Assembly: GCA_020633465.1 (NCBI GenBank)
Contig: JACKDN010000003.1
Coordinates: 124,001-188,000 of the forward strand
Direction: 5' to 3'
Length of the DNA: 64,000 nucleotides
Source: Myxococcales bacterium
Lineage (GTDB): Bacteria > Myxococcota_A > Bradymonadia > UBA7976 > UBA1532
Position 1 is the first letter of the stretch, and each line of letters begins with the position of its first letter. The translations under genes were made by a program, and so were the position numbers. Below are positions 50,200-58,170 of this stretch, one piece after another. Below the pieces are notes generated by a model, which worked only from the letters and a program-made list of their open reading frames with translations, ran no database searches and was not told the DNA's origin.

Positions 50200-50228
50200 A
50201 TTCTACGCGGGCCCCGGTGAACGGGCAA
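50200..50228 (-). promoter_or_regulatory. predicted leaderless promoter of the MCP-cheW-cheA-larB-larC operon
   Basis: TTGCCC (50228-50223), 17 bases, TAGAAT (50205-50200; five of six matches to TATAAT). The ATG at 50191 lies eight bases beyond the -10, so transcription would begin at or beside the start codon. Confidence 0.55.
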
Positions 50229-50240
50229 AGATCGAAGCAC

Positions 50241-50270
50241 TTGACAAACGCGTCGAGAGCCGGCTAGCGT
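50241..50270 (+). promoter_or_regulatory. predicted promoter of rho with about 160-nt leader
   Basis: Consensus TTGACA (50241-50246), 17-18 bases, (C)TAGCGT (50264-50270). The long untranslated leader 50278-50434 precedes rho. Rho genes are often autoregulated through their leaders, so this stretch may contain rut-like, C-rich sequence; 50281-50400 is indeed C-rich. The divergent MCP promoter sits 12 bases to the left. Confidence 0.55.
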
Positions 50271-50434
50271 GCGCGCGCTCCACCTGCATTCTATTGCGGT
50301 GCGGGCGCTTCCACTCTCGCGAAGGACCAGCCTGCCGTTCGGCGCCAGACCTTGGCCGCATTTCCACACGACATCAGCCGAGGCGCCCACCGGGGGCACT
50401 CCCGTGCTCGGGGTCGGACGGACGAAGGAAGACG

Positions 50435-51682
50435 ATGAACCTCAAAGAACTCAAGCAGCTGAAGATCGGTGAGCTCGCGGCCATGGCCCGCGACATGGGG
50501 ATCGAGAACTCCTCGGGCCTGCGCAAGCAGGAGCTCATCTTCGCCCTGCTCAACGAGCAGACCAAGAAGAACGAACCCATCTTCGGTGAAGGCGTCCTGG
50601 AGATCCTGCCGGACGGCTTCGGCTTCCTTCGCGCGCCGGACTACAACTACCTGCCGGGGCCCGACGACATCTACGTGTCGCCCAGCCAGATCCGGCGCTT
50701 CGGCCTGCGCACCGGCGACACCATCGCCGGGCAGATCCGGCCGCCGAAGGACAACGAGCGGTACTTCGCGCTGCTCAAGGTCGAGACGATCAACTTCGAA
50801 GAGCCCGAGGCGGCGAAGCGGAAGATCCTCTTCGACAACCTCACCCCGCTCTACCCGGACGAGCGCCTCAAGCTCGAGTACCACGCCAAGAACTTCAGCA
50901 CGCGCATCGTCGACCTGCTGTGCCCGGTGGGCAAGGGCCAGCGCGCCCTGATCGTCTCGCCGCCGCGCGCCGGCAAGACGGTGCTGATGCAGAACATCGC
51001 CAACGCGATCGTGCACAACCACCCGGACGTCTACCTGATCGTGCTGCTCATCGACGAGCGGCCCGAGGAGGTGACGGACATGGAGCGCTCGGTCGAGGGC
51101 GAGGTGGTCAGCTCGACCTTCGACGAGCCCGCCCAGCGCCACGTGCAGGTGGCCGAGATGGTCATCGAGAAGGCCAAGCGCCTCGTCGAGCACAAGAAGG
51201 ACGTCGTGATCCTGCTCGACTCGATCACCCGCCTCGCGCGCGCCTACAACACGGTGGTGCCGCCCTCGGGCAAGATCCTCTCGGGTGGTGTCGACTCGAA
51301 CGCGCTGCACAAGCCGAAGCGCTTCTTCGGGGCGGCGCGCAACATCGAGGAGGGGGGCAGCCTGACGATCATCGCGACCGCGCTGATCGACACGGGCAGC
51401 CGCATGGACGAGGTCATCTTCGAGGAGTTCAAGGGCACCGGCAACTCGGAGCTCCACCTCGATCGCAAGCTGATGGAGAAGCGCATCTTCCCCTGCCTCG
51501 ACATCAACAAGTCGGGCACGCGGAAGGAGGAGCTGCTGATGGACGCCCTGACGCTGAACCGCGTCTGGATCCTGCGTCAGCTGCTGCACCCGCTCAACGT
51601 CGTGGACTCGATGGAGTTCATGCTCGACAAGATCAGCCGCACCGAGCACAACGGGGAATTCCTCGAGTCGATGTCGGGTTGA
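50435..51682 (+). CDS. rho: transcription termination factor Rho
   Basis: Rho is the hexameric RNA helicase that ends transcription. The 415-residue product has the N-terminal helix bundle, the cold-shock RNA-binding domain (Gly-Phe-Gly-Phe-Leu-Arg at about 62-67), Walker A Pro-Pro-Arg-Ala-Gly-Lys-Thr, the Leu-Leu-Asp-Ser-Ile-Thr-Arg-Leu-Ala-Arg-Ala-Tyr-Asn Walker B and Q/R-loop motifs. It ends at Glu-Ser-Met-Ser-Gly, close to E. coli Rho in length. No Arg/Lys-rich insert of the actinobacterial type. AAGGA is well placed before the ATG. Confidence 0.98.
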   Translation: MNLKELKQLKIGELAAMARDMGIENSSGLRKQELIFALLNEQTKKNEPIFGEGVLEILPDGFGFLRAPDYNYLPGPDDIYVSPSQIRRFGLRTGDTIAGQIRPPKDNERYFALLKVETINFEEPEAAKRKILFDNLTPLYPDERLKLEYHAKNFSTRIVDLLCPVGKGQRALIVSPPRAGKTVLMQNIANAIVHNHPDVYLIVLLIDERPEEVTDMERSVEGEVVSSTFDEPAQRHVQVAEMVIEKAKRLVEHKKDVVILLDSITRLARAYNTVVPPSGKILSGGVDSNALHKPKRFFGAARNIEEGGSLTIIATALIDTGSRMDEVIFEEFKGTGNSELHLDRKLMEKRIFPCLDINKSGTRKEELLMDALTLNRVWILRQLLHPLNVVDSMEFMLDKISRTEHNGEFLESMSG

Positions 51683-51683
51683 G

Positions 51684-51712
51684 TTGCATCCCGGGCGGCG
51701 CGTCCCTACAAT
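51684..51712 (+). promoter_or_regulatory. predicted promoter of rpmE
   Basis: TTGCAT (51684-51689), exactly 17 bases, TACAAT (51707-51712; five of six). The start would lie about 55 bases before the rpmE ATG. It begins one base after the rho stop codon. Confidence 0.7.
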
Positions 51713-51773
51713 CCGCCGCCCGTTCGGTCTCGGTGCATTCTCGCCGGGGGCCGCAACACAGGAGAGTCGCATC

Positions 51774-51977
51774 ATGAAGCAGGGCATCCACCCGGACTAC
51801 AAGGACGCCACCATCACCTGCGCGTGCGGGAACGAGATCCAGACGCGCTCGGTGGCCGGGTCGTACAACGTCGAGATCTGCTCGGCCTGCCACCCGTTCT
51901 TCACCGGCAAGGAGCGCCTGCTCGACACCGCCGGTCGCGTCGAGCGCTTCAACCGCAAGTACGGCCGCCGCAGCTGA
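51774..51977 (+). CDS. rpmE: 50S ribosomal protein L31, zinc-binding type
   Basis: A 67-residue L31. It begins Met-Lys-Gln-Gly-Ile-His-Pro-Asp-Tyr, has cysteines in Cys-Ala-Cys and Cys-Ser-Ala-Cys-His-Pro-Phe-Phe-Thr-Gly (the zinc-containing form), and ends Asn-Arg-Lys-Tyr-Gly-Arg-Arg. ATG is preceded by GGAGAG. The order rho-rpmE-prfA is conserved in many bacteria. Confidence 0.97.
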   Translation: MKQGIHPDYKDATITCACGNEIQTRSVAGSYNVEICSACHPFFTGKERLLDTAGRVERFNRKYGRRS

Positions 51978-52046
51978 GCGGCGCGCGGCGGGCCCCGCCG
52001 CGCTGAGGCGTCGGCGTCCTGACCGGCGCCGACGGTCGAACCCGTC

Positions 52047-53120
52047 ATGGACGACAAGCTGGCCGAGCTGGGGCGTCGCTTCGACGAGCTGACGGCGCGG
52101 ATGGGCGATCCGTCCATCTACGAGCAGCCCGGCGCGTTCCAGAAGATCGCGCGCGAGGCGGCGCACCTCGAACCCATCGTCAAAGCCTGGCGGCGCCTCG
52201 AGGTCGTGCGGCGCGAGCTCGCCGACGCCGAGGAGCTGGTGCGCGAGAGCGCCGACGCCGACATGCGCGCGCTGGCGCGCGAGGAGGCCGAGGCGCTGAC
52301 CGAGGAGCGCGACGCGCTGGCGGCCGAGCTGCGCATCCTGCTCTTGCCCAAGGACCCCAACGACGAGAAGAACGTGCTGCTCGAGGTGCGCGCGGGCACC
52401 GGGGGCGAGGAGGCCGCGCTTTTCGCGGCGGATCTGTTCCGCATGTACGAGCGCTACGCCGCCGAGCAGGGGTGGCAGATCGAGATCCTCAGCGCCAGCT
52501 ACGGCGACGCCGGCGGCTTCAAGGAGGTCGTCGCGCTGGTCAGCGGCGATCGCGTCTACAGCACGCTGAAGTTCGAGGCGGGCACCCACCGGGTGCAGCG
52601 CGTGCCGGTCACCGAGAGCCAGGGCCGCATCCACACGTCGGCTTGCACGGTGGCGGTGCTGCCCGAGGCCGAGGACGTCGAGATCGACATCCCCGACAGC
52701 GATCTGCGCATCGACACCTACCGGTCGCAGGGCGCCGGCGGCCAGCACGTCAACACGACCGACAGCGCCATCCGGGTGACGCACCTTCCCAGCGGCCTGG
52801 TGGTGACCTGCCAGGACGAGAAGAGCCAGCACAAGAACAAGGCCAAGGCGCTGAAGGTGCTGCGGGCCCGGCTGCTGGATCGCAAGCAGGCCGAGGCCGA
52901 GGCGGAGCGCGCCGACGCCCGCCGCGCCATGGTGGGCAGCGGCGATCGCAGCGAGCGCATCCGCACCTACAACTTCCCCCAGAACCGGGTGACCGATCAC
53001 CGCATCGGGCTGACGCTGTACAAGCTCGACGAGGTGATCCAGGGCACGCTCGACCCGGTCATCGAGCCGGTGCGCGCCTCGCACCAGGCCGCGCAGCTCG
53101 CCGACGACGACGACGACTGA
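52047..53120 (+). CDS. prfA: peptide chain release factor 1
   Basis: RF1 ends translation at UAA and UAG. The 357-residue product has the peptidyl-tRNA hydrolysis motif Gly-Ala-Gly-Gly-Gln-His-Val-Asn and the codon-recognition tripeptide Pro-Val-Thr (RF1 type, as in PAT/PVT, not SPF). It ends in an Asp run. ATG start. The usual partner prmC, which methylates the GGQ glutamine, does not follow; the convergent gene starts 14 bases after the stop. Confidence 0.96.
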   Translation: MDDKLAELGRRFDELTARMGDPSIYEQPGAFQKIAREAAHLEPIVKAWRRLEVVRRELADAEELVRESADADMRALAREEAEALTEERDALAAELRILLLPKDPNDEKNVLLEVRAGTGGEEAALFAADLFRMYERYAAEQGWQIEILSASYGDAGGFKEVVALVSGDRVYSTLKFEAGTHRVQRVPVTESQGRIHTSACTVAVLPEAEDVEIDIPDSDLRIDTYRSQGAGGQHVNTTDSAIRVTHLPSGLVVTCQDEKSQHKNKAKALKVLRARLLDRKQAEAEAERADARRAMVGSGDRSERIRTYNFPQNRVTDHRIGLTLYKLDEVIQGTLDPVIEPVRASHQAAQLADDDDD

Positions 53121-53134
53121 GGATCGCGCCGGCG

Positions 53135-54295
53135 TCAGCGCCGGCGCGCGCCCCCGAGGCTGGCGATCAGCAGGCCGCGGCCGGGCTGCCAGCGCGCCAC
53201 GATGGTCTCGGGCTCGTTGAACACCAGCGTCGTCGGCGACAGCAGGAAGGTGAGGCGGGTGATCACGTCGGGATCGCGGCCACCCTTGCGCACGTGCGCC
53301 TCGAAGTGGTGCACCGCGCGCTTCTCGTCCTCGAGCACGTCCTGATACAGGATGCCCGCCGCGCGGTGGGCGCGCAGGGCGTCGCCGTCGCGCTCGACGG
53401 CCGCCTCGAGGAAGGGCTCGGCGCGGGCGGGCTCGTCGCCGGCCGCGTAGAGCACGGCGCGCGCGTAGTAGGGCTGGGGCGCCTCGGGGGCCACGCGGTT
53501 GGCGGTGCGGAAGGCCTCGTCGGCGGCGGTCAGCTCGCCCTTCGCCATCAGCGCGATGCCCAGGGCGGTCCACAGGCGGGCGTCGTCGGGCCGGCGCGTG
53601 ACGGCGCGGCGCCACGCCGCGACGGCCTGGGTGAAGTCGCCGAGGCGGGTGCGCTCGGCGGCCACCTCGGCGATGAAGTCGGGATCGTCGATGCTGAGCG
53701 CCAGCCCGCGGTTGGCCTGCCGCCGGTGCAGGGGGCAGGGGTGGTCGGGCATCAGCTCGATGGCGTGCGGGTTCAGCGTGTCCCGCATCACGCAGTCGGC
53801 CTTGCAGTGTCCCCCGCCGAAGGTGTGCCCCAGCTCGTGCGCGACGATGCGGCGCACGGTGCGCCGGCGGGCGGCCTCGGTGCTGTAGTTGGGCAGGGCC
53901 TCGGTGGAGTAGATGAGCGCGCGCTCGCCGGTGCGGGCGTAGCCGATGACCGAGTCGTGCTCGGTGTCACCCAGGGGGGCCGCGGTGACGCCGGCGATGC
54001 GGAAGGTGTCGTCCGGCGCGTTGCGCAGCAGCGTGTCGAGCAGCATGCCCGCGTCGTAGCGGCCGGCCGCGTCGCGCGCGCGCTCGGGCAGATCGACGGG
54101 GGGCAGGACGACGACGGCGCGGCGGGTGGTCTGCTGCAACGCCCAGGCGGCGCGCCGCACCGTCGCCTGGGGCGTGGGCCCGAGGGCCATCACGTACACC
54201 AGGCCGGGATCCCCCAGGGGCTCGGGCGGCTGCTCGCAGCCGGGGGTGGCCAAGAGCAGCGCCAACAGCGTCCACGCGGGCGGCAGGTGTCGGAT
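53135..54295 (-). CDS. archaemetzincin-like metalloprotease with TPR domain (variant zinc site)
   Basis: About 386 residues. The N-terminal hydrophobic signal ends near a Gly-Cys (weak lipobox, residue 20). An archaemetzincin domain follows with HELGH at about 153-157, a third His in Gly-Gly-Gly-His, then Cys-Lys-Ala-Asp-Cys-Val-Met. TPR helices occupy residues 230-330. The second zinc site deviates: Cys-x3-Cys instead of Cys-x4-Cys, and Cys-x2-His in place of Cys-x2-Cys. The best-placed ribosome site (GGAGG, 54304-54308) points to an ATC codon at 54295. The nearest usual start, GTG 54397, adds 34 residues unlike a signal. A related protein is encoded at 58821. Confidence 0.7.
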   Translation of the reverse strand: MRHLPPAWTLLALLLATPGCEQPPEPLGDPGLVYVMALGPTPQATVRRAAWALQQTTRRAVVVLPPVDLPERARDAAGRYDAGMLLDTLLRNAPDDTFRIAGVTAAPLGDTEHDSVIGYARTGERALIYSTEALPNYSTEAARRRTVRRIVAHELGHTFGGGHCKADCVMRDTLNPHAIELMPDHPCPLHRRQANRGLALSIDDPDFIAEVAAERTRLGDFTQAVAAWRRAVTRRPDDARLWTALGIALMAKGELTAADEAFRTANRVAPEAPQPYYARAVLYAAGDEPARAEPFLEAAVERDGDALRAHRAAGILYQDVLEDEKRAVHHFEAHVRKGGRDPDVITRLTFLLSPTTLVFNEPETIVARWQPGRGLLIASLGGARRR

Positions 54296-54428
54296 GGTGT
54301 CTTCCTCCGGTGCGTCTTGCCTGGGCGCCTCGTGAATCGGCCAGCGGGAGCGGGCGGTTGATAGCCAATAGACCGAAACCCCCCACCCAGGTTCCACCGC
54401 CGAGCAGATTTTTCTGCGATCGGCCCGC

Positions 54429-55475
54429 TCAGGCCGCGTACAGGCGCGAGACTACGTCGACCAGCAGGTTGCAGGCGGCGTGGAACAGCACCGGGGCCGC
54501 GATGCCCCCGCCGGCCCGCCGCATCCAGCCGAAGAGCAGGCTGGGGAAGAACACCGCCAGGCGGTGCGGGCTGGGCACCGTGACGATGTGGCCGATCGCG
54601 AACAGGGCGCTCGTGGCGATCACGCTCGCGACGTTGACCGGCACGCCGAGCACGCGGCGCTCGGTGCCCACGACCGCGTCGAGGCGGGTCTGCAGGTAGC
54701 CGCGGTAGAACACCTCTTCGGGCAGCGCGACCAGCAGCAGCTGCACCAGGATCAGGTTCAGTAGCCAGAACCAGCCGCGCTGCGCCTCGTAGGGCACGTC
54801 GTCGGCGGGGGCCAGGGCGGTGCCCAGGCGCAGGCGGTCGGCGGGCAGGCGATCGCCGCCGGCCTCGACGTCCAGGCGCAGCCGGCTGCCGGGCACCTCG
54901 AGCCGGGCCGCGCCGTCGCTGCCGCCCGCGATACGCACGCCGCCGTCGACGCCGACGCCGCCGGTCGCGCGCACCGGCGCGTCGCTCTCGACCGTGGCCT
55001 CGAAGCGCTGACCGGCTGGCAGGTGCCAGCGCAGGAACAGGGCCTCGTCCACCGCGTAGAGCCGCACCTCGCCCGCCTGCAGGGCGGCGACGCGGGGCGC
55101 GTCCTCGAGCTCGACCGGCCAGCGGTCGTAGCGCGCCTCGGCCGGCGCCAGGCGGTTGCCCAGCCACTGCGTCTGCCACAGGTGATAGCCCACGAGGTAG
55201 GGCGGGAAGGTGATCAGCATCACCAGCAGCGCCACCTTCAGCCCGCGCCCCAGGGCGCGCCGGTGGACGCCGAAGTCCGCCGGATCGAGGCCCTTGCGGT
55301 GCAGGTACTCGAGCGGCAGGTAGAGGAACGTCGCGGCCACCAGCACCAGCACGTAGCCGCGCAGCCAGCCGATCGAGGTCTGGGCCAGGCTCAGCCCGCC
55401 CGAGACCAGCAGCGTCGCGCCGTAGAGCAGGGCCACCTCGCGGGTGAGCCGGCGGCGCTCGGGGGCCGGGGTCAT
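54429..55475 (-). CDS. CPBP family glutamic-type intramembrane protease
   Basis: A 348-residue membrane protein. N-terminal helices (about 15-60) and one near 90-110 frame a long soluble insert (about 115-245). The CPBP/Abi core follows, with Pro-Glu-Glu-Val-Phe-Tyr-Arg-Gly (catalytic Glu-Glu and Arg), Phe-Ala-Ile-Gly-His and a final His in Val-Leu-Phe-His-Ala-Ala-Cys-Asn. Such enzymes process prenylated or C-terminally anchored proteins; in Myxococcota some are proposed C-terminal sorting proteases, but I cannot assign a substrate. ATG 55475 has a TAACAT -10 (55489-55484) eight bases upstream and no Shine-Dalgarno. It diverges from fliO. Confidence 0.8.
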   Translation of the reverse strand: MTPAPERRRLTREVALLYGATLLVSGGLSLAQTSIGWLRGYVLVLVAATFLYLPLEYLHRKGLDPADFGVHRRALGRGLKVALLVMLITFPPYLVGYHLWQTQWLGNRLAPAEARYDRWPVELEDAPRVAALQAGEVRLYAVDEALFLRWHLPAGQRFEATVESDAPVRATGGVGVDGGVRIAGGSDGAARLEVPGSRLRLDVEAGGDRLPADRLRLGTALAPADDVPYEAQRGWFWLLNLILVQLLLVALPEEVFYRGYLQTRLDAVVGTERRVLGVPVNVASVIATSALFAIGHIVTVPSPHRLAVFFPSLLFGWMRRAGGGIAAPVLFHAACNLLVDVVSRLYAA

Positions 55476-55528
55476 GGCGGCGCATGTTAGCCTGTCGTGC
55501 CGTCGGGGGGTGGACTATCGTCGCCCGC

Positions 55529-55765
55529 ATGTCGTGGTGGGCGGTGGCATCGGTGGGCGGGCTGCTCGCGATCTTCGCGGGGCTCAGCGTGTGGGCACGC
55601 CGGCTGGCCGGGGGCGCGGCGGGGGACGCGGGCATCGTGGTGATCGGGCAGCGGCGGCTGGACGCGCACACCCGGCTGGTGGTGGTCGAGGCCGACGGGC
55701 GGCGGCTGCTGCTGGGCGTAGGGCGCGACGGCGTGCGGCTGGTGAAGGATCTGACGGGCGAGTGA
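55529..55765 (+). CDS. fliO: FliO-like flagellar export assembly protein
   Basis: A 78-residue protein: one TM helix (residues 3-22) and a small domain with Ile-Gly-Gln-Arg-Arg-Leu ... Leu-Val-Val-Val-Glu-Ala-Asp-Gly-Arg-Arg-Leu-Leu-Leu-Gly-Val, the FliO pattern. FliO helps FliP form the export pore. The stop overlaps the fliP ATG by one base. A TATCGT -10-like element ends eight bases before the ATG. Identification leans on the following genes. Confidence 0.7.
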   Translation: MSWWAVASVGGLLAIFAGLSVWARRLAGGAAGDAGIVVIGQRRLDAHTRLVVVEADGRRLLLGVGRDGVRLVKDLTGE

Positions 55766-56457
55766 TGCGATCGATCGTGGCGTGGGGGGCGGGCGCCGTC
55801 GTGCTGGTGGTGGCCGGCCCGGCGAGCGCGCAGGACGCGCTGGACGCGGCGCCGCGGGCCCTGGTGTGGGTGGCGGTCGGCGCGCTGGTGCCCCTGCTGG
55901 CGGTGACGGCGACGGCCTTCGCCAAGGCCGCGGTGCTGCTGGGCGCGCTGCGGGGCGGGCTGGGCGTGCCGGGGGCGCTGCCGGTGATCGTCACGACGGG
56001 GCTCGCGGCCGTGCTGACGGCGCTGGTGATGGCGCCGGTCGGGCGCGCTGCGCTCGACGCCGTGGGCGAGCTGCCCGCCGAGTCACCGGCGGCCTGGGCG
56101 CAGGCCGTGGAGCGGGGCTGGCCGGTGGTCGAGGGCTTCCTCACCCGCCACACCCGGGCCGAGGACGCCGCGCTGGTGCGGGGCGCCGTGGCCGAGTTGG
56201 CCCCCGCGGGGGCGCCGGGCCCCGAGGAGCGCGTCGCGGCGTTCCTGGTCAGCGAGCTGACCGCCGCCTTCGAGCTGGCCGTGCTGCTGCTGCTGCCCTT
56301 CCTGGTGGTCGATCTGCTGGTGGCCAACACCCTGGCCGCCGTCGGCTTCGCGCTGCTGCCGCCGCCGCTGGTGGCGCTGCCCTTCAAGCTGCTGCTGTTC
56401 GTCGCGGCCGGCGGCTGGGGTCTGCTGGTGCGCGGCTTCGTCGCGGGCTACGCGTGA
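55765..56457 (+). CDS. fliP: FliP/SctR family export gate protein
   Basis: A 230-residue membrane protein with a cleavable signal (Pro-Ala-Ser-Ala, about residue 22) as in flagellar FliP. Three to four long helices are present. The Thr-Ala-Phe-Ala-Lys-Ala-Ala-Val-Leu-Leu-Gly-Ala-Leu-Arg motif parallels the FliP Ser-Phe-Thr-Arg-Ile-x-Ile-Val segment. Ser-Glu-Leu-Thr-Ala-Ala-Phe-Glu and Pro-Phe-Leu-Val-Val-Asp-Leu-Leu-Val-Ala match the C-terminal half. The sequence is strongly Ala/Leu/Val-biased and clearly divergent. Overlaps fliO and fliQ. Confidence 0.75.
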   Translation: MRSIVAWGAGAVVLVVAGPASAQDALDAAPRALVWVAVGALVPLLAVTATAFAKAAVLLGALRGGLGVPGALPVIVTTGLAAVLTALVMAPVGRAALDAVGELPAESPAAWAQAVERGWPVVEGFLTRHTRAEDAALVRGAVAELAPAGAPGPEERVAAFLVSELTAAFELAVLLLLPFLVVDLLVANTLAAVGFALLPPPLVALPFKLLLFVAAGGWGLLVRGFVAGYA

Positions 56458-56705
56458 GCGACGGCGTCGTCGCGCTGGTGCAGCAGGCGCTGGTGCTGGC
56501 CGCCTCGCTGGCGGTGCCGGCGCTGGCCGGGGCCTTCGTCGCCGGCGCGCTGGCCGGCCTGCTGCAGAACCTTTTGGCTTGGCAGGACGCGGCGCTGGGG
56601 CAGGTGCTGCGGCTCGTGGGCGTCTCGGCGGCTTGGGCCGTCGCCTGGCCCTGGGTGAGCGCCGAGGTGCTCGCCTTCGCGCGGCTGGCCTGGGGCGGCG
56701 GATGA
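56454..56705 (+). CDS. fliQ: FliQ/SctS family export gate protein
   Basis: An 83-residue protein with two TM helices, the exact FliQ size. Leu-Ala-Ser-Leu-Ala-Val-Pro-Ala-Leu-Ala and Gln-Asn-Leu-Leu-Ala-Trp-Gln-Asp-Ala-Ala-Leu align with the FliQ pattern around its conserved Gln and Glu. GTG start overlaps the fliP stop (GTGA), and the stop overlaps the fliR ATG (ATGA). Confidence 0.75.
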   Translation: MSDGVVALVQQALVLAASLAVPALAGAFVAGALAGLLQNLLAWQDAALGQVLRLVGVSAAWAVAWPWVSAEVLAFARLAWGGG

Positions 56706-57313
56706 GCTGGGTGGTCTGGGCGCGGGTGCTGCCGGCGGTGCTGGCGCTGCCGCTCGGGCACGTCGGCGTCCGGCTGGCGGTCGGGCTGGCCCTCGGCGGC
56801 GTGCTGGCCGGCCTGGCGCCGGCGGCGGGGCCGCTCACGATCGGCGGCGTGGTGGGCGAGGTGCTGCTGGGCCTGACCCTGGGCGTGCTGGCCGGCCTGC
56901 CCGCGCACGCCGGGCGCGCGCTGGGCGTCGGGCAGCCACCGCTGGGCCCGCTGGGGCACCTGCTGGCCTGGGCGGTGTTCTTCGGGGGCGGCGGCTTCGT
57001 GGCGTGGCTGAGCGCGCTCGGGCGCACCTTCGCGGCCCTGCCCGCCGCGGCCTGGCCGGACGTCGCGGCGCTGGTGGCGGCGGGCGAGGCGCTCTTCTAC
57101 GCGGTGGTGGTGTTGGCCCTGCCCGTCCTGGCAGTGAACCTGGCGGTCGCCCCGGTCGGCGCCCTGCTCGAGCGGCTGGGCGCCGGCGCGGGCGGGCGGC
57201 CGCTCGCCGGCGCGCTGCGCCCCGCCCTCGGCCTGCTGGCGGTGGCGGTGATGCTGCCCCTGCTGCTGGACGTGCTGCGGGCGACCTGGCGGGTGGGTCT
57301 GACCGGTGGCTGA
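56702..57313 (+). CDS. fliR: FliR/SctT family export gate protein (short)
   Basis: A 203-residue hydrophobic protein with five to six TM helices; FliR is usually about 255, so it is short. Family-like elements are an Arg early in helix 1 (Trp-Ala-Arg-Val-Leu-Pro), Gly-Glu-Val-Leu-Leu-Gly-Leu-Thr-Leu-Gly after the loop, and a final Leu-Leu-Leu-Asp-Val-Leu. Position after fliQ and overlap with flhB support it. With FliP and FliQ it would form the helical export gate. Confidence 0.7.
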   Translation: MSWVVWARVLPAVLALPLGHVGVRLAVGLALGGVLAGLAPAAGPLTIGGVVGEVLLGLTLGVLAGLPAHAGRALGVGQPPLGPLGHLLAWAVFFGGGGFVAWLSALGRTFAALPAAAWPDVAALVAAGEALFYAVVVLALPVLAVNLAVAPVGALLERLGAGAGGRPLAGALRPALGLLAVAVMLPLLLDVLRATWRVGLTGG

Positions 57314-58170
57314 TCGCGTCGCCGAGGCGCGCCGCGAAGGGCGCGTGCCCCACGCGCCGGGCTACGTCGCGCTGGGGGTGGTCGTCGGCGGGCTGCTCGG
57401 GGCGGGGCTGGGCGTCGCGATCACCGACTGGCGCGCCCTGGCCCAGGCCTGCTGGGGGCCCGGCGCCCGCGCCGGTGAGGCGCTGAGCGCGGCCGGCGCG
57501 GCGCTGGCGCGCGGCGCGTTGGGTGGGGTGGCGGGCGCGGCCGGCGGGCTGGCGCTGGCGCAGATCACGCTGGGCGCCTGGGCGCCGCGGCTGCAGGCGC
57601 GCTGGCGGCCAGGCTTCGCGCGGCCGGGGGCCGTGCGCGCGCGGTGGCCGCCGGCGGCGTCGCGGCGGCGGCGACGCCCTGGGCGCTGGCCCCGTTGACC
57701 CACGGCGATCCGGGCCGGGTCCTTCTCTGGGGTGCGCCCGTCGCGCTGGGCCTCGCCCTGGCCGGCGCGCTGCCCTTCCTGTTGGCCGAGCGCGCGCGCC
57801 GCTGGCGTGGCGCGACGCCGTGACCCCGATCCGCCGCCGAAGCGCGACGAGGACGCCGCCTCGCCCGAGGCGCTCGCCGCGCTCCGCCGCGCTGGCGCCA
57901 GGGGGCCCGATCCCGATCTGGTGCTGGTCGGCGGCGCGCGCAGCGTGGGGCTGAGCCTGTCCGCCGATCGGGCGCCGCGCGTCCTCCTGCACAGCGCCGC
58001 CACCCACGCCGCGCAGGCCGCGCGCGCGCGGCGTGCCGGTCGTGGTCGACGCGGCGCTGGTCGACGCGCTGGCCGCCACGCCCACGGGCGACATCGCGCC
58101 GCGGGCCACTTGGCCCGCCCTGCGCGCGGCCGCGGCGCCTACATCCCCATCTCGGCCCGCAGTGCCTTGA
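57306..58170 (+). pseudogene. flhB: flhB/sctU-like gene disrupted by three frameshifts
   Basis: Starting at GTG 57306 (overlapping fliR), the first frame gives the FlhB-like start Ala-Asp-Arg-Val-Ala-Glu-Ala-Arg-Arg-Glu-Gly-Arg-Val-Pro and two TM helices. From about 57625-57640 coding continues in another frame with a clear TM segment (Val-Leu-Leu-Trp-Gly-Ala-Pro-Val-Ala-Leu-Gly) up to TGA 57821. It then returns to the first frame (from 57822) for the cytoplasmic domain. Around 58020 it shifts again into Gly-Val-Pro-Val-Val-Val-Asp-Ala-Ala-Leu to TGA 58168. The NPTH self-cleavage motif reads Gly-Gly-Ala-Arg, so the domain was already divergent. Decay or sequencing error in GC repeats. Confidence 0.65.

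Noticed and set aside
50269..50472. 67-residue frame in the rho leader, possible leader peptide
   Set aside because: It begins within the -10 region, overlaps the rho start out of frame and has no ribosome site.
54397..54422. Hairpin CCGA-GCAGA...TCTGC-gaTCGG as a terminator for the CPBP protease gene
   Set aside because: Imperfect stem and no T-run in the required direction; left unassigned.
57822..58170. Independent FlhB C-terminal domain gene (FlhX-like)
   Set aside because: No start codon fits in frame after the TGA at 57821, and a second frame change is still needed at about 58020.
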